A stretch of 64,000 nucleotides of DNA, taken from the NCBI RefSeq assembly GCF_000208745.1, contig NC_030852.1, forward strand, positions 29,596,211 to 29,660,210, given 5' to 3'. The notes under the pieces were generated by a model that saw nothing but the letters and a program-made list of their open reading frames with translations, had not been told where the DNA came from and searched no databases. This document shows positions 1 to 12,321 of this stretch, in pieces; within the stretch, counting starts at the first letter, position 1, and each line of letters starts with the position of its first letter. The position numbers and the translations under genes are program-made. This DNA comes from Theobroma cacao (taxonomy: Eukaryota; Streptophyta; Magnoliopsida; Malvales; Malvaceae).

Positions 1-462
1 CATACTGGTGTTTTAAATTAAAAAAAGAATCCCAATTCTAGGGTGGTTTTCAGCTGGTCAAAATTTCTGTTATTAGAGTAATTCGACCAAGTTTTGATAA
101 TTATGCAACAGAGTTCAATGAGTTCTCCTAATTCTTTTAATGAATTTCAAGTACACATGTCTTCTCATTTTCATATGAAGCCCGTTTCAAATGATATTTT
201 TTTAAATCCAATTCTTGCGGAAGAGATCAACTTTGTGGTTTCAGAAGTTTACTTGTGAGGGTTTCTTTTGTGTTGTTCTGTGCCAAACCGCCACATCACT
301 CTGGCACAAACAAATTAACTTTTTCAATGAAGAGCTGTGTTCTAATGTCCTCATTTTGAAAGTGGTTGCATAGTTTGTGGCTAAAGCAATTTTAAGTGTT
401 ACTGGCATTGGCTGTCTATACTCAATAATAACCACTTAGAGGTATTGCTTTATTTGATGCAG
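1..462 (+). other. Intron sequence upstream of the first visible sigma-factor exon
   Basis: No coding exon is recognisable here. The stretch is T-rich and ends in a good 3' splice site (tttgatgcag) at 453-462, directly before the sigma-factor exon, so it is read as intron of that gene. Earlier exons, including the transit peptide and start codon, must lie before the window. Confidence 0.55.
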
Positions 463-1935
463 CATAATCTCCGGCTTGTTCTGTTTTCGATAAACAAATA
501 TTTTCAAGATTTTGCAAATGGCCCAAGATTTCAAGACCTTTGTCAGGCAGGAGTCAAAGGACTTATTACAGCCATTGATCGTTTTGAACCAAGAAGGAGA
601 TTCCGGCTCTCCACATACAGTCTTTTCTGGATTAGGCACGCAATTATACGCTCCATGACACTATCAAGCTTCACACGTGTCTCATTTGGACTTGAGTCGG
701 TATGCTCTCTTTTTACTTAACCATGCTGTATTTTCCTGTTTCTTATCTTTAAAATAGCATGATGATTCACATGAACCCTTGCAATTTATTCTAGACAAGC
801 GGCAATATTGACACTTGAAAGCCTTTAAGGGAAGAGAATTAGCCTTTTCCGTGGTGGTTATGTCTATCAGTGGTGAAATTCATCCTTGAAACTTATATTG
901 TGATGGGTATTAATTTGACAGTTTGTAACTAGGCAGTTCTCATACAACAAGTTAACTGCAAGCAGATGATATTATCATTCTCGGAATGTTTTGATGCACA
1001 AAAAATCATTAGTGAAATAGGGTGGACAGATTCTGTTTGTCATTTATGCCAGTGACGATCTGACTGCTGTTTCTATGCTGCTAAGTCCTGGCTTAAGATT
1101 TTTGTCTGATAGGCTGAGCAACAGAAGCCATGGCTGCTTTTAATAGAGCTATGCTATACCTTTTAACTTGTTCTACTTGATGCAGGTTAGAGTAGAAATC
1201 CAAAGAGCCAAACTTGAATTATTGTTTGAACTTCATAGAGAACCAACAGAGGAAGAAATAATTAAAAAAGTTGGGATCTCTCCTGAGAGGTACCAAGAAG
1301 TAATGAGGGCCTCAAAACCTGTTGCCTCTCTTCATTCAAGGCATTCAGTCACACAAGAAGAGTTCATCAACGGAATCACTGACATCGATGGTGTTGGAGG
1401 TGATCACCGGAGGCAACCTGCTCTTCTCCGGCTTGCACTTGATGATGTGGTAAATAACCACCCTCTCTTAACTTGCATTCTACACTACATTCACTGCTTA
1501 CCATTTCCTCATTTTAGTGTCACCAGAAGAAAGCTTTAACTTTTTAGATCTTTCTTGGATGATACTCCTATTATGCTTACTTTTCTTTTTTAGATATATA
1601 AGGTTGTTTTTCGAATTTCAAATTCTCGTCAATTAGTAGCAATGCTTACATTGGACAAGCTGTACCCGTTTTGCCATTTTTGCTTTCCTCTGTAAAAACA
1701 GGCTCATAGTCCCTAACTTAAAAGTCCTGTCTTTCAGCTTGATTCTCTGAAGCCTAAGGAGAGCCTGGTGATCAGACAGAGATATGGACTAGATGGTAAA
1801 GGTGATAGAACATTAGGAGAAATTGCTGGGAACTTGAATATTTCAAGAGAAATGGTTCGGAAGCATGAAGTAAAGGCGCTAATGAAGCTCAAGCATCCAG
1901 CCCGAGTGGATTATCTTCGTCGATACGTTGTCTAA
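463..1935 (+). CDS. Plastid RNA polymerase sigma factor, sigma-70 family (3' part, three exons)
   Basis: Nuclear-encoded sigma factors enter the plastid and give promoter specificity to the bacterial-type RNA polymerase. Exons read by eye: 463-699, 1186-1449 and 1738-1935, all joined in phase 0, stop TAA at 1933-1935. Exon one holds sigma region 2, with NLRLV, the core-binding helix and the -10 reading helix around [15 protein letters not shown]. Exon two is region 3 ([20 protein letters not shown], then ITDIDGVGG). Exon three is region 4, with the helix-turn-helix [20 protein letters not shown], and ends RRYVV. The region-4 linker resembles plant SIG1-SIG4 types more than SIG5 or SIG6, but I cannot assign a paralogue. 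The N-terminal half is outside the window, so this is partial by window edge and not by mutation. No frameshift is seen. Confidence 0.9.
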
Positions 1936-3906
1936 ATGTATGAAATTCCTCGGCTTCATCTACATCAGTCCCCCTCTATCCTTATATTGGCTCATGACCA
2001 AGTTGTTTCTGTATACTAATAATCTGTATCATAGTCATTTAACTACATGAGCATAGAATTCCCATACCATGTAATATAAATTCAAACACTCAAAAGATTA
2101 CATGAGCATAGAATCACCAATTATACATGACATGTAATATTTCCCCCTCCCTGATAAAAGTTTGATTATACGTTACTTAGATTGGATTCAGTCTTTCATC
2201 ATCTCCATTACATCCACCAATCCATGCCAGCTAATCTGCGATGTAATTCCAAAACCTCGGCCCCTCTGTCCCGCATGCATGGTTGAAGAGCTTAAAATTA
2301 TATGGACACGGAAAGGGATAAATTGAAAGGGAAAGCATGGGGAAGAGAAGCATGGCTGTGTACCAGTTTCTGCACCCTTTATTCTGGAATTTGAAATTTA
2401 TGCCAGAACTTTTCAACGTATTCCTGCTAGGTTACTTGTCATGACTATTACTGTCTGTTATGTTCCCTAAAAGGGGCAGCAGAAATAAATGACTCCAAAA
2501 AGAAGTAGCACTTGCTAAACTTGGGAGGTCCAGGTTCTGAAATTGCCTTAGCCTTTACGGCTTTTTCCCCTGCTTTTATATGGTAGCTGAAAATTTGGAC
2601 AGTAATATTTCTTTTGTACCAAAGTCAAACTCAGACGCCATGATTGGAAGATCCATTCGTTATAAAGGCAACTAGTGCCTACTGGTATTAACTGAAAAAG
2701 GTCAATCAGATTAACAAAGTAAGATATAAGCATTGAAGCGTAATTTACTAGGGAAAAAGCAGGAGTTTCAGTTTCATTTTATTTTGAAACCAACATGCAT
2801 GACGAAACTTGAGAATTTTCATTGAACAATTTGCCTGCACGTCTGCCTTGTGCTATTAGAACTGTAAATGGGGTTCTTGTAATAGGGAAAGGAAGCATTA
2901 CACACAAATAAAAGAATGCATTGAAGGTGGTGGAAAGAAAAATTATAGCAGTTCTTGAAGTACGGAGTGTCGTAGTAAGTGAAGATAATAAGAAGAGAAT
3001 TAGGGAATAGAAGAGAATTAGAGAGAAACTCTAAAAGATCATATGTTAGCTCGAAAGAATAGCCCTTTAATGAATTGTTAAAGCTTTATATATTGTGCCA
3101 AAAATAACGGTTACAAGCTAAAAGGCTTTAATGCATGTCATGAATGATTTTATTAAGAAAAGTTTTAATGTGAGGTAACTGTTACTGAAAGTTAATGTTA
3201 AGTAACGGTTAGAAATTCATTATGTGATTATTGAAGTAATTAGGTGTAATAAGATTTGTTATCGAGTAGAAGATAACAGATAAGAGGTATATATGAAAAA
3301 GTATAAAAGAATAAATTGTATATGAATAGGTACAATAAAAGAAACTGTACATGAATAGATACAAAAAAAGAAAGTATATATAAGTAGGTATACGAGAATA
3401 AGGTAAGAAACTGAAATACTTGTACTTTAGGAAATGATTAAGAAGAAAACCTCTTAACTACCTCTATATATGAGCTACCAAATCAAATTTTTCAAAATAT
3501 CTCAAGATAAAAATAACTCATGAACCTATCACTTATTTCAGGTTACTTTTACTGTCATTCATGTAAAGTGATTATTCTATACGAATTTATTTGTATTAGT
3601 TATTTTATATGTGATAATGATTCGTTTATTTTAATTATTCTGCGTGAAGTAAATTTTACTTTTTTAATTATTTTGCGTAAAATAATATTTCATTTATAAT
3701 GATTGTTTTTATTTTTTTATAATATTATATCATAATTTTTTTTAAAAAAATATATATTAATTAAAATCAAATATCTATAAGAATTTAGGGTAACAAGAAA
3801 GGAACAAGAGCAAGGAAGAGAAAGAGAGAGACAAGTATCCTCAAATCTGCAGCACAAGATGTGGAAGACAAAAAAAAATGAAGAATGAAAGAAATACTTA
3901 AAGAAG
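1936..3906. other. Intergenic region between the sigma factor and the R3-MYB gene
   Basis: The two genes converge here. The first few hundred bases are the probable 3' UTR of the sigma gene. A short direct repeat (acatgagcatagaat) occurs near 2045 and 2100. From about 2900 the sequence becomes strongly AT-rich and repeat-like. No open frame resembles a known protein. Confidence 0.5.
3286..3402. repeat. Degenerate minisatellite, about four units of roughly 29 bp
   Basis: Four successive units begin near 3286, 3318, 3347 and 3375. Each reads approximately gtatatgaataggtacaa followed by a run of A and aagaaa. Units two and three are the most alike, and the flanking units are more diverged. Confidence 0.6.
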
Positions 3907-4831
3907 CTATTTAAAGCCATTAAAGGCCAAAGGCCAAATATTTTTAGAGATGCTTTCTTTGTGCTCTCTTCTTCTCTGGGCAAATCCTTCATTATTTTGC
4001 ATTATCCAAAACCTCTCTATTTCCTCTGCTTTCCGCCCTGGAATCCTGCCAGCTATCAAATCCCACCTGATAGTCATCATCACTATTGTGAACTCTATCC
4101 AATATCAACCAATGAAGGCATAGTAATAAATTATCCAAAACTAAAATTTCATTTTCAGCAATAAAAGAGGAAGATTGAAAAAGGCCAAAAAAAAAAATAA
4201 AGCTATTACACAATTGATTTGAAGTACAAATAGTAGTGGAAAGACATTTGGTTATTGTTTAATCAAATAGCCAAGAAAGCATACTTATTTTCTCTCCGAT
4301 GGGTGTTTTAATCAAATGGGGCCTTAAATAAATAGTAATTAAACTCTTATATTTCACCATAAATGGCATGTTCTTTGAGAAAAAAGTGGCCTGCAGCAGC
4401 AGGGTAGCAACATTACTGCTATTTCTTGATCAAGCCCATGACTTAAAATAACTACCAAATGCCTTACCTAACAAATATTCAAATCTAGGCACTAACATTT
4501 GACTGAAAATGTTGCATTTTAAAGCAAGTTTTTCAAGTCAGCTCACCTTTCTCCAACAAGCCTGTGCATCCTGTAGATTAGATCTTCTTCCTGTTCAGTC
4601 ACTTTAATAAATTCCCACTCAATACTACTAACCTCTGCCCAAGAAAACAAAAAGGACAAATTTAGAAACTTGTATTACACTACCAAGGAGAAAGAAAATC
4701 CCATTACAGATGAAAGAAAAAATGGGAAGACTAAAAGTGGTGGATGAGAAAATGAAGAGAAAACTTAGAACTTGACCTTCGTATTCACGAGTGGTGATTT
4801 TGGGTTGCTTCCGGCGGCGTTGTCGGTCCAT
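3907..4831 (-). CDS. TRY: Single-repeat R3-MYB transcription factor, TRIPTYCHON/CAPRICE family
   Basis: These small MYBs lack an activation domain and compete with R2R3-MYBs for R/B-type bHLH partners, inhibiting trichome and non-hair cell fate and moving between cells. Exons on the minus strand: 4831-4777, 4634-4547 and 4066-3907, giving 303 nt and 100 aa. Both junctions have GT-AG consensus and keep frame. The protein begins MDRQRRRKQPKI, then has EVSSIEWEF and a complete R3 repeat. The bHLH-interaction motif DLx2Rx3Lx6Lx3R is intact, starting at DLIYRM in exon two and finishing at LIAGR in exon three. The tail after IERFW is about 33 residues, longer than in CAPRICE and closer to TRIPTYCHON. 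Its position beside SWEET3 and PTB2 supports TRY orthology. Exons are too short for an ORF caller, so this gene is easily missed. Confidence 0.9.
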
Positions 4832-6985
4832 AATCTTTACAGGAATGAAACAAATCAGGCTAATTTCCCAGGGAAGGAAGGTGTGAAATATTGTGGCTTT
4901 GTGTCTTTCAATGACAAAAAAGAATAAGATGTGTTTGGTATAAATGCCGCAGATATTCCTGTCCAGCCAACCTTGAAAGTATGCTTGTTGTTTGTTGACT
5001 CGTTGGCTTGTCGATTGCGGACTTGTAGTTGATGAGGATTGACAGCAATCAGGGAGGGAGAGAGGTAATGGCCAAGCTGTTAAAACTATTCTCTATTCCA
5101 TCAAAATTGAAGGCTACTTTTGGAATTTAAATGCTTTCTCTATTATATGTGGAGAACTGACTTTGCAGGATGCATGCTCTTTCTTGTCATTCTGATGACA
5201 CTGACACGGGTACTCCTCCTTCAGCAAAAACCAAAAATTTCGAGGTTATGACTGGTCATCAAGAAAGCAAAGCAATATAGCAAATGATAACAGTCAAGAC
5301 TCCTACCTTACCAAAAATTAAAAAAGCACCGTTATACGAAAGTAATCATTTTCTATGTATACCATAATTTCAGATTCAGCCATCAAGGGAATAAAAATGC
5401 TTCGATTAAGAACACAATCGGTGTTGACACCAAGGCAAGTAGTCCCTAGTATTGAGTACGGATCAATGTATTTTAATCCATTTTTACCCTTCAAATATTC
5501 CTTTAACAACATGATCTAATTAAAACTTGATTTTTATGATCTTATGCTGTTATGTTACAAGAATTTAATATGATGAACTTTACCACCACATTTCTTCTAT
5601 AGTGATATTATAGTTGACCATCAATTTCATAAAATTTATCAAAACAACAACTGTGGAACATGTAACTCTTGTCATTGAATACTTAAAATAAACGATGACT
5701 TCGTCCTAAACTACTAAATAGAAAGAAAGAACAAGCAAAGAGAGGAAATTTAGGGAGACATAGTTTTCTATTTCACAAGAAATTTTACAAAGCTTGAAAT
5801 ATGCCTCCTTCGGTAAAGGAAGTTATCATTTACGAGTACTGATCATCTTAGTAAAATAGATTGGCATCACCTACAGCTACAGGCTATAGCCAAGCTTTTA
5901 CTTCAAAATTGAAGTCCTAAATTTCAAATCATTGCGCCGAGTGTTTTCTCGCTAACATAATTTCTACATCCTTCCGACAGTGACAGATACTCTAATCCCC
6001 ATGAAAATAGCATAATAGCATTCAATGTCTCAACACATTTTGACTGTTTCTATCTTATTATTATGGAGAATTTGTGAAATAGAGTACCAAGTACGTGCCA
6101 AATTAAGCGAGAAGTAATTACTACCAGTACTAAGAAGTGTTTTTCACTTTCCACACAAAGAAAAGATGATACGAGAAGATTGGCATATTCCCATTTTCCA
6201 GAGGAGAACAGGCAAACGGATAGAGTGTGATTTCCATGTGGATCAGATCAGTTCCACGGAATTAGGCATCCGATCTTCAGAGAGGTGGGAAAGATAAGAG
6301 TGGTCCTCCTTGGCCCTTTGAAAGCCTGTATGGGAGTACTGATTAGGCTTCTAACAAGTTCAGATAGTTACAATTATGAATCAAAGATAAATTATTAGCT
6401 TTAAGGGTACTTTATGAAGGACATCTACAGGATAAAATATTTTTTCATTGGATTTAAACTACATAGAAATATTGGGAAAAAAAATAATTCTGTCTGCGAG
6501 CATTCCAAATTCCAACTACAGTTCTTTAATTTGTATCCTTTATTTGTCCCGCGTGTTTAATTGATGATAAGGACTTTTGTCCTACGAGCACAATACAGAC
6601 ACGTAAATGCATTTGTTTAGAGGTAGAGATCCGTAGCAGGCGTTGCAAGTGGATCAGTCACCCGAAAGCTCCAAGTTAAGAAATTTGTCTGGTTTCAGTA
6701 CAGTTTCATTACTCCAGCAGTGTTAGGAACAGGGCCACGTTCAAAGAAAAGCAATACCCTCCATAAATAAATATGAAGCCACATGTTGAGTTTGTTTTGT
6801 GGCTAAGGACCAGGGACCAACATGAAGGACCAGGGACCATCCATGTTGGTCACTGATAATTTTAACATAAGTCATAATCCTTTTAGCTGAAACTATTTCC
6901 AGATGGCGGAGATGCATTATTTACTCTTTTCCACCGAAGGTTTTTACTTTTGGCACCGGTAAGTAGTTGGAATTTGATTCGCAGG
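4832..6985. other. Upstream region of the R3-MYB and gene-free sequence
   Basis: The first several hundred bases (minus strand) should contain the 5' leader and promoter of the R3-MYB. The remainder shows no coding similarity. A duplicated 14-mer and a short inverted repeat lie at 6807-6851. Confidence 0.45.
6807..6851. repeat. Small tandem duplication with a 10-bp inverted repeat
   Basis: The word aggaccagggacca occurs at 6807-6820 and again at 6826-6839. Overlapping it, gaccaacatg (6815-6824) is exactly inverted as catgttggtc (6842-6851), so RNA or single-stranded DNA could fold into a 10-bp stem with a 17-nt loop. Confidence 0.6.
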
Positions 6986-7479
6986 TGTAGACACGTATTC
7001 TCTAAATAAAATCAACTAAAAATAAATAAAAATAATAATATAATATAATAAATTTTAAAAAAATTAAAAAAAAAGGAAAGAGAACAGAGAAGGGAAAGGA
7101 CTGAGGTATGCTCAGCCTCCCTCTCCAGTCAGCTCATTTCAGGCCTATGGCCATCATACCAGCTCCTCTAATAGTTGCCATTGCAGGGCATTTAATGCCC
7201 CTGGAAGCAGCCGGACGTGGACGAGAGGTGTCACCTCCGGCTGCCAACCCTCCTGTTGCCAGGAGTCATGTGAAATCATGCTCAGTCCGGCTCTTAAAAA
7301 GGGGGGCAGATTTAACAACAGCGGGGGGAAGGATTTTTGAAAACAAAAAAACCGGATCCAACAACAACAAAACATCCCGTTTTCTTCAAACAACAGAAAC
7401 CAGCAAATCAGAAAAAAAAATCCTAAATTCTATCAACCAACTAGCTTAGCCACAATAAAAAAATCACAACAAAAAAGGC

Positions 7480-7990
7480 ATTGTAAAAAAAGGGAGAAAG
7501 CCAGTGGGTTCAAGTAATAAGAGAGATAAGGAAGGAAAAGAACAAGAAAAAAAAAAAGAGAAAGAGGGAGAAAAAGAAATGCCGAGAAGGAAGAGAAAGA
7601 GAGAGAGGGAAGAAGAGACGCCGGCCAAGGAAAAAGAGAGGAAGAGAAAAGAAAGAGAAAAAAGAGAGAAGGAGGGAAGACGCCGGCCAAAAGGAGAGGA
7701 AGAGAAAAGAGAAGGAAGGAAGAGAGAGGAAGGAGAGAGAAGAAGAAAGAGAAAGAGAGAGAGAAGGAAGAACAGAGAAGAGAGAAGCCGAAAGAGAAAG
7801 GAAGAGAGGGGGAAAAAGGGAGAAGCCGAAGAAGAAAGAAAGGGAGAGGGAAAGAAGCGGCCCCGGCGAGGGGAGAAAGAATAAGAGAAGAGAGACCGGC
7901 CAAAAGGAGAGGAAGAAGAAGAGCGAAAAAAAAATAGAGAGAAGGGAGAGGAACAGCCGGCCAGAGAGAGAAAGTACAGGGGGAAAGTGA
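7480..7990 (+). repeat. Purine-only low-complexity tract with repeated gccggcc words
   Basis: About 500 bases are almost entirely A and G on the plus strand, interrupted by a recurring word close to gccggccaaaaggagagg near 7619, 7680, 7892 and 7951. Because stop codons are rare in such sequence, long frames appear on both strands (Lys/Glu/Arg-rich on plus, Ser/Leu/Phe-rich on minus). These are artefacts of composition, not genes. Confidence 0.8.
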
Positions 7991-8286
7991 AATGGACAAA
8001 AAAAGGGGAGCTGTAGAGGTGTGTTAAACGACGCCGTTTTGGGTGCAGTGAGGTGGCCATTCAACCACCAAAACGGTGCGTTTTGAGCGCCGCATTGTGG
8101 ACCTAAGGGAGCGGACCTGGTCCAGCGGGCTTGGGCCACCCTTGTAGCTTTGAGCTCGGCCAATTTCAGCCCAGAAAGGGTATAACCTTTCTCCTTGATT
8201 TGGGCTTGTTTTAATTGGTTTTGGGTCCAGCTATTTTTTTAATTAAAATGTAATTTTGATTTAATTTAAATTATTGTAGGAAAAGG

Positions 8287-8299
<13 letters not shown>

Positions 8300-8319
<20 letters not shown>

Positions 8320-8326
8320 TGTGTGT
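8300..8326. repeat. (TG)n microsatellite
   Basis: A short TA run leads directly into about ten TG dinucleotides and an imperfect extension. Confidence 0.85.
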
Positions 8327-8869
8327 TTGAGTGTTAGGAAATTAAAATAAATAGAAAATATAAAAAATAGTAGTGAAAACAAGAATAACCAAATTGTTCC
8401 ACATATGTTAGTTATAAAAAGAGCCTAAACCTAAAAAATATTTATTTACAAGATATAGATTTAAATAGGTGAAATTTATACAAATAGGAAATAAATGTCA
8501 ATATAAAATATAATTATGGTGATAGATTTAGTTAAGGTAAAAATAAAAAATATATAATAAAATGTTTAGTAAAAATTTAAAAATTAATAAATAATAAAAT
8601 AAAACAAAGGAGACTTAAAATAAAAAAGAATAGATATAGTCATACAGAATAGGTTTTTGTAAATGAAAAGGAAATAAAAGTGAAGGAAAGTACACATAGT
8701 TAGTCGTAAATAAAATGGTTTAGGTATGTAATAGATACAAAATAATAATTATGCAAACTTTTCTATATAGATATATTCAAGGAAAATAAGAGAATATGAT
8801 GATTTGGTATGGGATTTTAAATAAAATAAAAATAAAAAATGATAATAAGAAATAATTATTTTATGATCA

Positions 8870-9158
8870 ATACCGATGATGGGATGTTCATTCAGAATGT
8901 GAGCAATTGCAATTTCAAATAAATTTCTTTATGTTAGGAATTTTGATTAAACCTCCACCAGTACAATGGAAGAGTCTTAATTCGGAATTTCGATGTTTCT
9001 AATTCTAAATAAATAAAAAAACTATACATACTTAATTACCAATTAATCAAAATATACAAACAAAAGAAATAAGGAATTAATGGTAATAATTAACTTGGTA
9101 ATCATAATAATAATACAAAAATAATGGATAAAATACATATAAATAAATAATAATTATG

Positions 9159-9202
<44 letters not shown>

Positions 9203-9785
9203 CTTAGTCTAAAAAATATGATTTTGGAAAATTTCATATAACATAATAAATAAGTACTTATATAGCAAAATACATAACGAAATAAAATAGAACAACAAGT
9301 AAATATAAAATATTTAGTCATGGCATATATGCTCACACGGAGAAATAATAAAATAAGGAATAAATATTATAATTATGAGTGCATCATGTATCATTGTTGC
9401 ATTGTTAAATATTATGGCATGTAGATGTATTCTATATACGAATATAAATTTCAATGATGGGACTTTTTCAGGGAACTTGCGAATGTGAGTTTCTTCAAAA
9501 AATTCTCTAAGTAAAAATATACTTATGAGTCACATCAATATGATGGAAGGGTTCGAAAAAATATATTTAATAAAAAACTTTCGTTCGCAGTAAGTTTACA
9601 TTCATTAAAAAAAATATTATTTTTACTTACAAACGACTACTTTGATGATGAGATTTATTCGTTAAACTTACAAAAATAAGTTTTTCTGATAAATCTCTAG
9701 GTAAGAGGATATTCTCAGATCCCACCAGTATGATGGGCGGATTCAAGAAATATCCTCAATAAAGGTTTCGTTTGGCATTACTCAG
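8870..9785 (+). repeat. Three diverged copies of a 130-145 bp unit inside the presumed LTR
   Basis: Blocks near 8872-9000, 9450-9595 and 9648-9785 each open with gatgatggga or gatgatgaga. They pass through a taggtaa or taagtaa word and close with caccagtatgatgg or a variant plus a ggattcaaga-like word. The copies are separated by AT-rich spacers. This looks like old amplification within an LTR. Confidence 0.5.
9161..9201. repeat. (AT)n microsatellite
   Basis: About twenty uninterrupted AT dinucleotides. The short minus-strand frame across it, with a Tyr-Ile repeat, is a composition artefact. Confidence 0.9.
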
Positions 9786-10175
9786 TTTTTTTTGTCATGC
9801 ATTTCATAATTGCTTCACGTGTACGTCAAAATCGTAAAATCAAATAAAATAATAAAATAAAAGATAATTAAGAAAACATAAAAATAAAATTAATAGGTTA
9901 GGATAATATATGATTAAATGGTACTGTTCGTGAAATGAGAGTCATAGAGGTGTTAATCTTTCCTTGTGCATAATCGTACTCCTGAATGTAATTATAAATA
10001 AAATACGTAAATCAATTTATTATTCTTTCAATGAATCTAAATTAATTTAGAATTTCGTCAAACAGAATAAATTTGTTAGATAATCAATCACATTTAAGTA
10101 AAAAAAGATTGATAATGACTTTTTAAATTAACCAACGTTTAAAAGTTGAGTTATCAAATTTGCACATTACGACAA

Positions 10176-12179
10176 TAGACAAAATCAAATATTAATTCAT
10201 AAGTTGGGAATTTTAAGAGGGCAATAATGAATTAATTTTCATGAAATTTTGGCCAAGAAGAAGAACTGGTCATTGACAGGAATCAATATTCAAGCCTACA
10301 AAAATGACTGGCCTAAACTTGTGTACTGTGGTAGCTGCTAGAATTGGCAAAGTGAGCAAACTGCCAAGAGTAGCCTGAAACAATTTCAGGCATTAATGTT
10401 TTTCATATGTCTGAAACAGGGATCAATTGTCTTGTCGGCTTTGTACAATTATTGACTCGTAAATTCATGCTGTACTAAAAATATCAATACCATGAAAATT
10501 ACTCTTCATGAATCATAATTTCCAGAAAATATCATTAATAATTTGGTGTGGGAACACAAGAATGAAGAACAAAACAAAAAGGTCAAGTTATCTTGATTCA
10601 CTCAACAGGTCTTAGTGGTAGGGTAAGAACAAGTCTTAGGGGTTTAACCAGTGTGATTTGGCCTTATTTGAGGTGAGAATTTCAACACAAATCCTACAGA
10701 TATAAGTAGTAATTAAGTACTTTCTTTTTCTGGCTCATCCTAGCCCGGCGAGTTACTTGTGTCAGGCATCTACTACTGTGATTGCTAAAAGGAGGAAATT
10801 TTCAACCGCTGGAGAGAGTACTTCACTGAAAACTGAAGAAAACCTTTCCTTTCAAGATCTAAGCGAGATTGCATTATAATCATTAGTACTACTACGAATG
10901 AAATGAATGGGATACTAGCTAGTATTTCTTTTCTTTCCAGACAGATACCAAAATTTCTGCAATATTACTGGTCATAGCAGACAAAGTGACAGCAGCAGCA
11001 CTTTTTTAATTTGTCCTTCTCTTAATTCTTTCAACAGATGATATTAGTAATAGTATTTTTTATTTATATATTTAATTATTATAGAAAAGTAATATTTAAT
11101 TCAGTTTTTTGGAGGATTCTTTCCAGTCATTGCCTTCTAGGAATGCATGAAAAATGGATTAGGTTGAGACCATCGAGGTGCGAGTGACATGTTAATCCAC
11201 TAGCCAGAGACACAATCAAAGCAATATTGTCTTACTTCTTAGAGTTCTTAAAGCTTAATATAGCATTAATTAATGTTTAATCCTCAACTATCAATAAGAG
11301 GAAACCGTAACTAAAGCCATATTATCAGGTTAATTTATTAAGTCACAATCATATAATCTTATTTACTAAAAATAAAAATAAAATAAAATCTTCTAATTAG
11401 TCAAGTGCCTGGAAGCATTTCTCATGTGGATGCACTCACTAATCTATAAACAATAATTCAAGTTTGTTTGTGCCTTTTTTTTTTTTGGGGGCGGGGGGGG
11501 TGTGGTGTGGTGGTGTCTGGGTTTTGGGTTTTGGGCAGCATATCATATCTTATCCTACACCTACCCCCATGAACATTCTTGCATGCGCCTAAATTTATCC
11601 CATTGAAAGCAGCATATAGCATTATCTATTTATAATGCTTTCTCTCAAACATCACACACCATTGAGCATCTATTCTAACTTCAAAATTAAAGAAATAAAA
11701 AAAAAATTAGAAAGAAATTGACCTTTGCTTTACTAATTGCCACGTGATGATAGGAATAATACAGTAGCTTCTTTGCTCTCTATTGTGTTTCTAAGCTGTC
11801 GTACAACATTAATATATTAACCAACAACAACAACAAAATACCAAACTGGAATTTCTCGTAAAAAAATCACTAATTGATCATAACCGTGCATGTTGGCTAT
11901 TATTCAGTAATTTTACGATTAACAATTAAAGATTTACTATTCTGTTGGCTAATTAATTAACCGTTTCTTTATTTGTTTAACTATTTTCCAGCCTGCATAG
12001 TGATTTCTGCACAGTTTACGTAATTAAAGTAAAGCCAGCCAGAGCCATCAGCATGGTGGATTCATAGTGTGAATATGATCCGCCATATATATTCGTAGTG
12101 TTTGCCCAAAGATTAAGAGGCCAAAGTTTTGATGTAGCTCTTTTTTTTCCTTTTTCGTTTTTGGAAAAAAAAACCATAA

Positions 12180-12182
<3 letters not shown>
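10176..12182. other. Gene-free region with a guanine-rich tract
   Basis: I see no exon-like structure with protein similarity. A G-rich stretch at 11487-11535 contains several runs of three or more G, ending in gggttttgggttttggg. The rest is AT-rich single-copy-looking sequence. Confidence 0.45.
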
Positions 12183-12222
<40 letters not shown>

Positions 12223-12278
12223 GAGAGGCATTTTGATCGTAATGATACGATGAGAATAAATAAGATCAGCTAGAGNAC

Positions 12279-12321
<43 letters not shown>

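Larger units (their letters stand above)
6986..10175 (+). mobile_element. Probable solo LTR of a Tat/Ogre-type Ty3/gypsy retrotransposon
   Basis: The segment begins tgtagacacg followed by a long A/T-rich stretch, a start I associate with LTRs of Tat-lineage gypsy elements. It has a promoter-like part around 7290-7320 (cttaaaaagg), a purine-rich middle, repeated blocks, and a late part with ttgtgcataatcgtactcct near 9965, also reminiscent of Tat-type LTR tails. No gag, protease, reverse transcriptase or integrase follows, and no second LTR is in the window, so a solo LTR is the simplest reading. The right end is uncertain by at least 100 bp and I found no convincing target-site duplication. 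The identification rests on remembered family appearance. Confidence 0.4.

Noticed and set aside
7433..8163. Long overlapping frames of 126-217 codons on both strands
   Set aside because: They arise because the purine-only tract cannot form stop codons easily. The products are Lys/Glu/Arg or Ser/Leu/Phe repeats with no domain, and the region looks like part of an LTR.
9154..9336. Minus-strand frame with a Tyr-Ile repeat
   Set aside because: It is translation of an (AT)n microsatellite. The similar frame at 12016-12333 has the same origin and crosses the N.
10742..10880. Exon-like open stretch reading SPASYLCQAS and ending FQDLSEIAL
   Set aside because: It follows an AG and has plausible amino-acid composition, but it is only about 45 codons, has no ATG, no neighbouring exons and no family I recognise.
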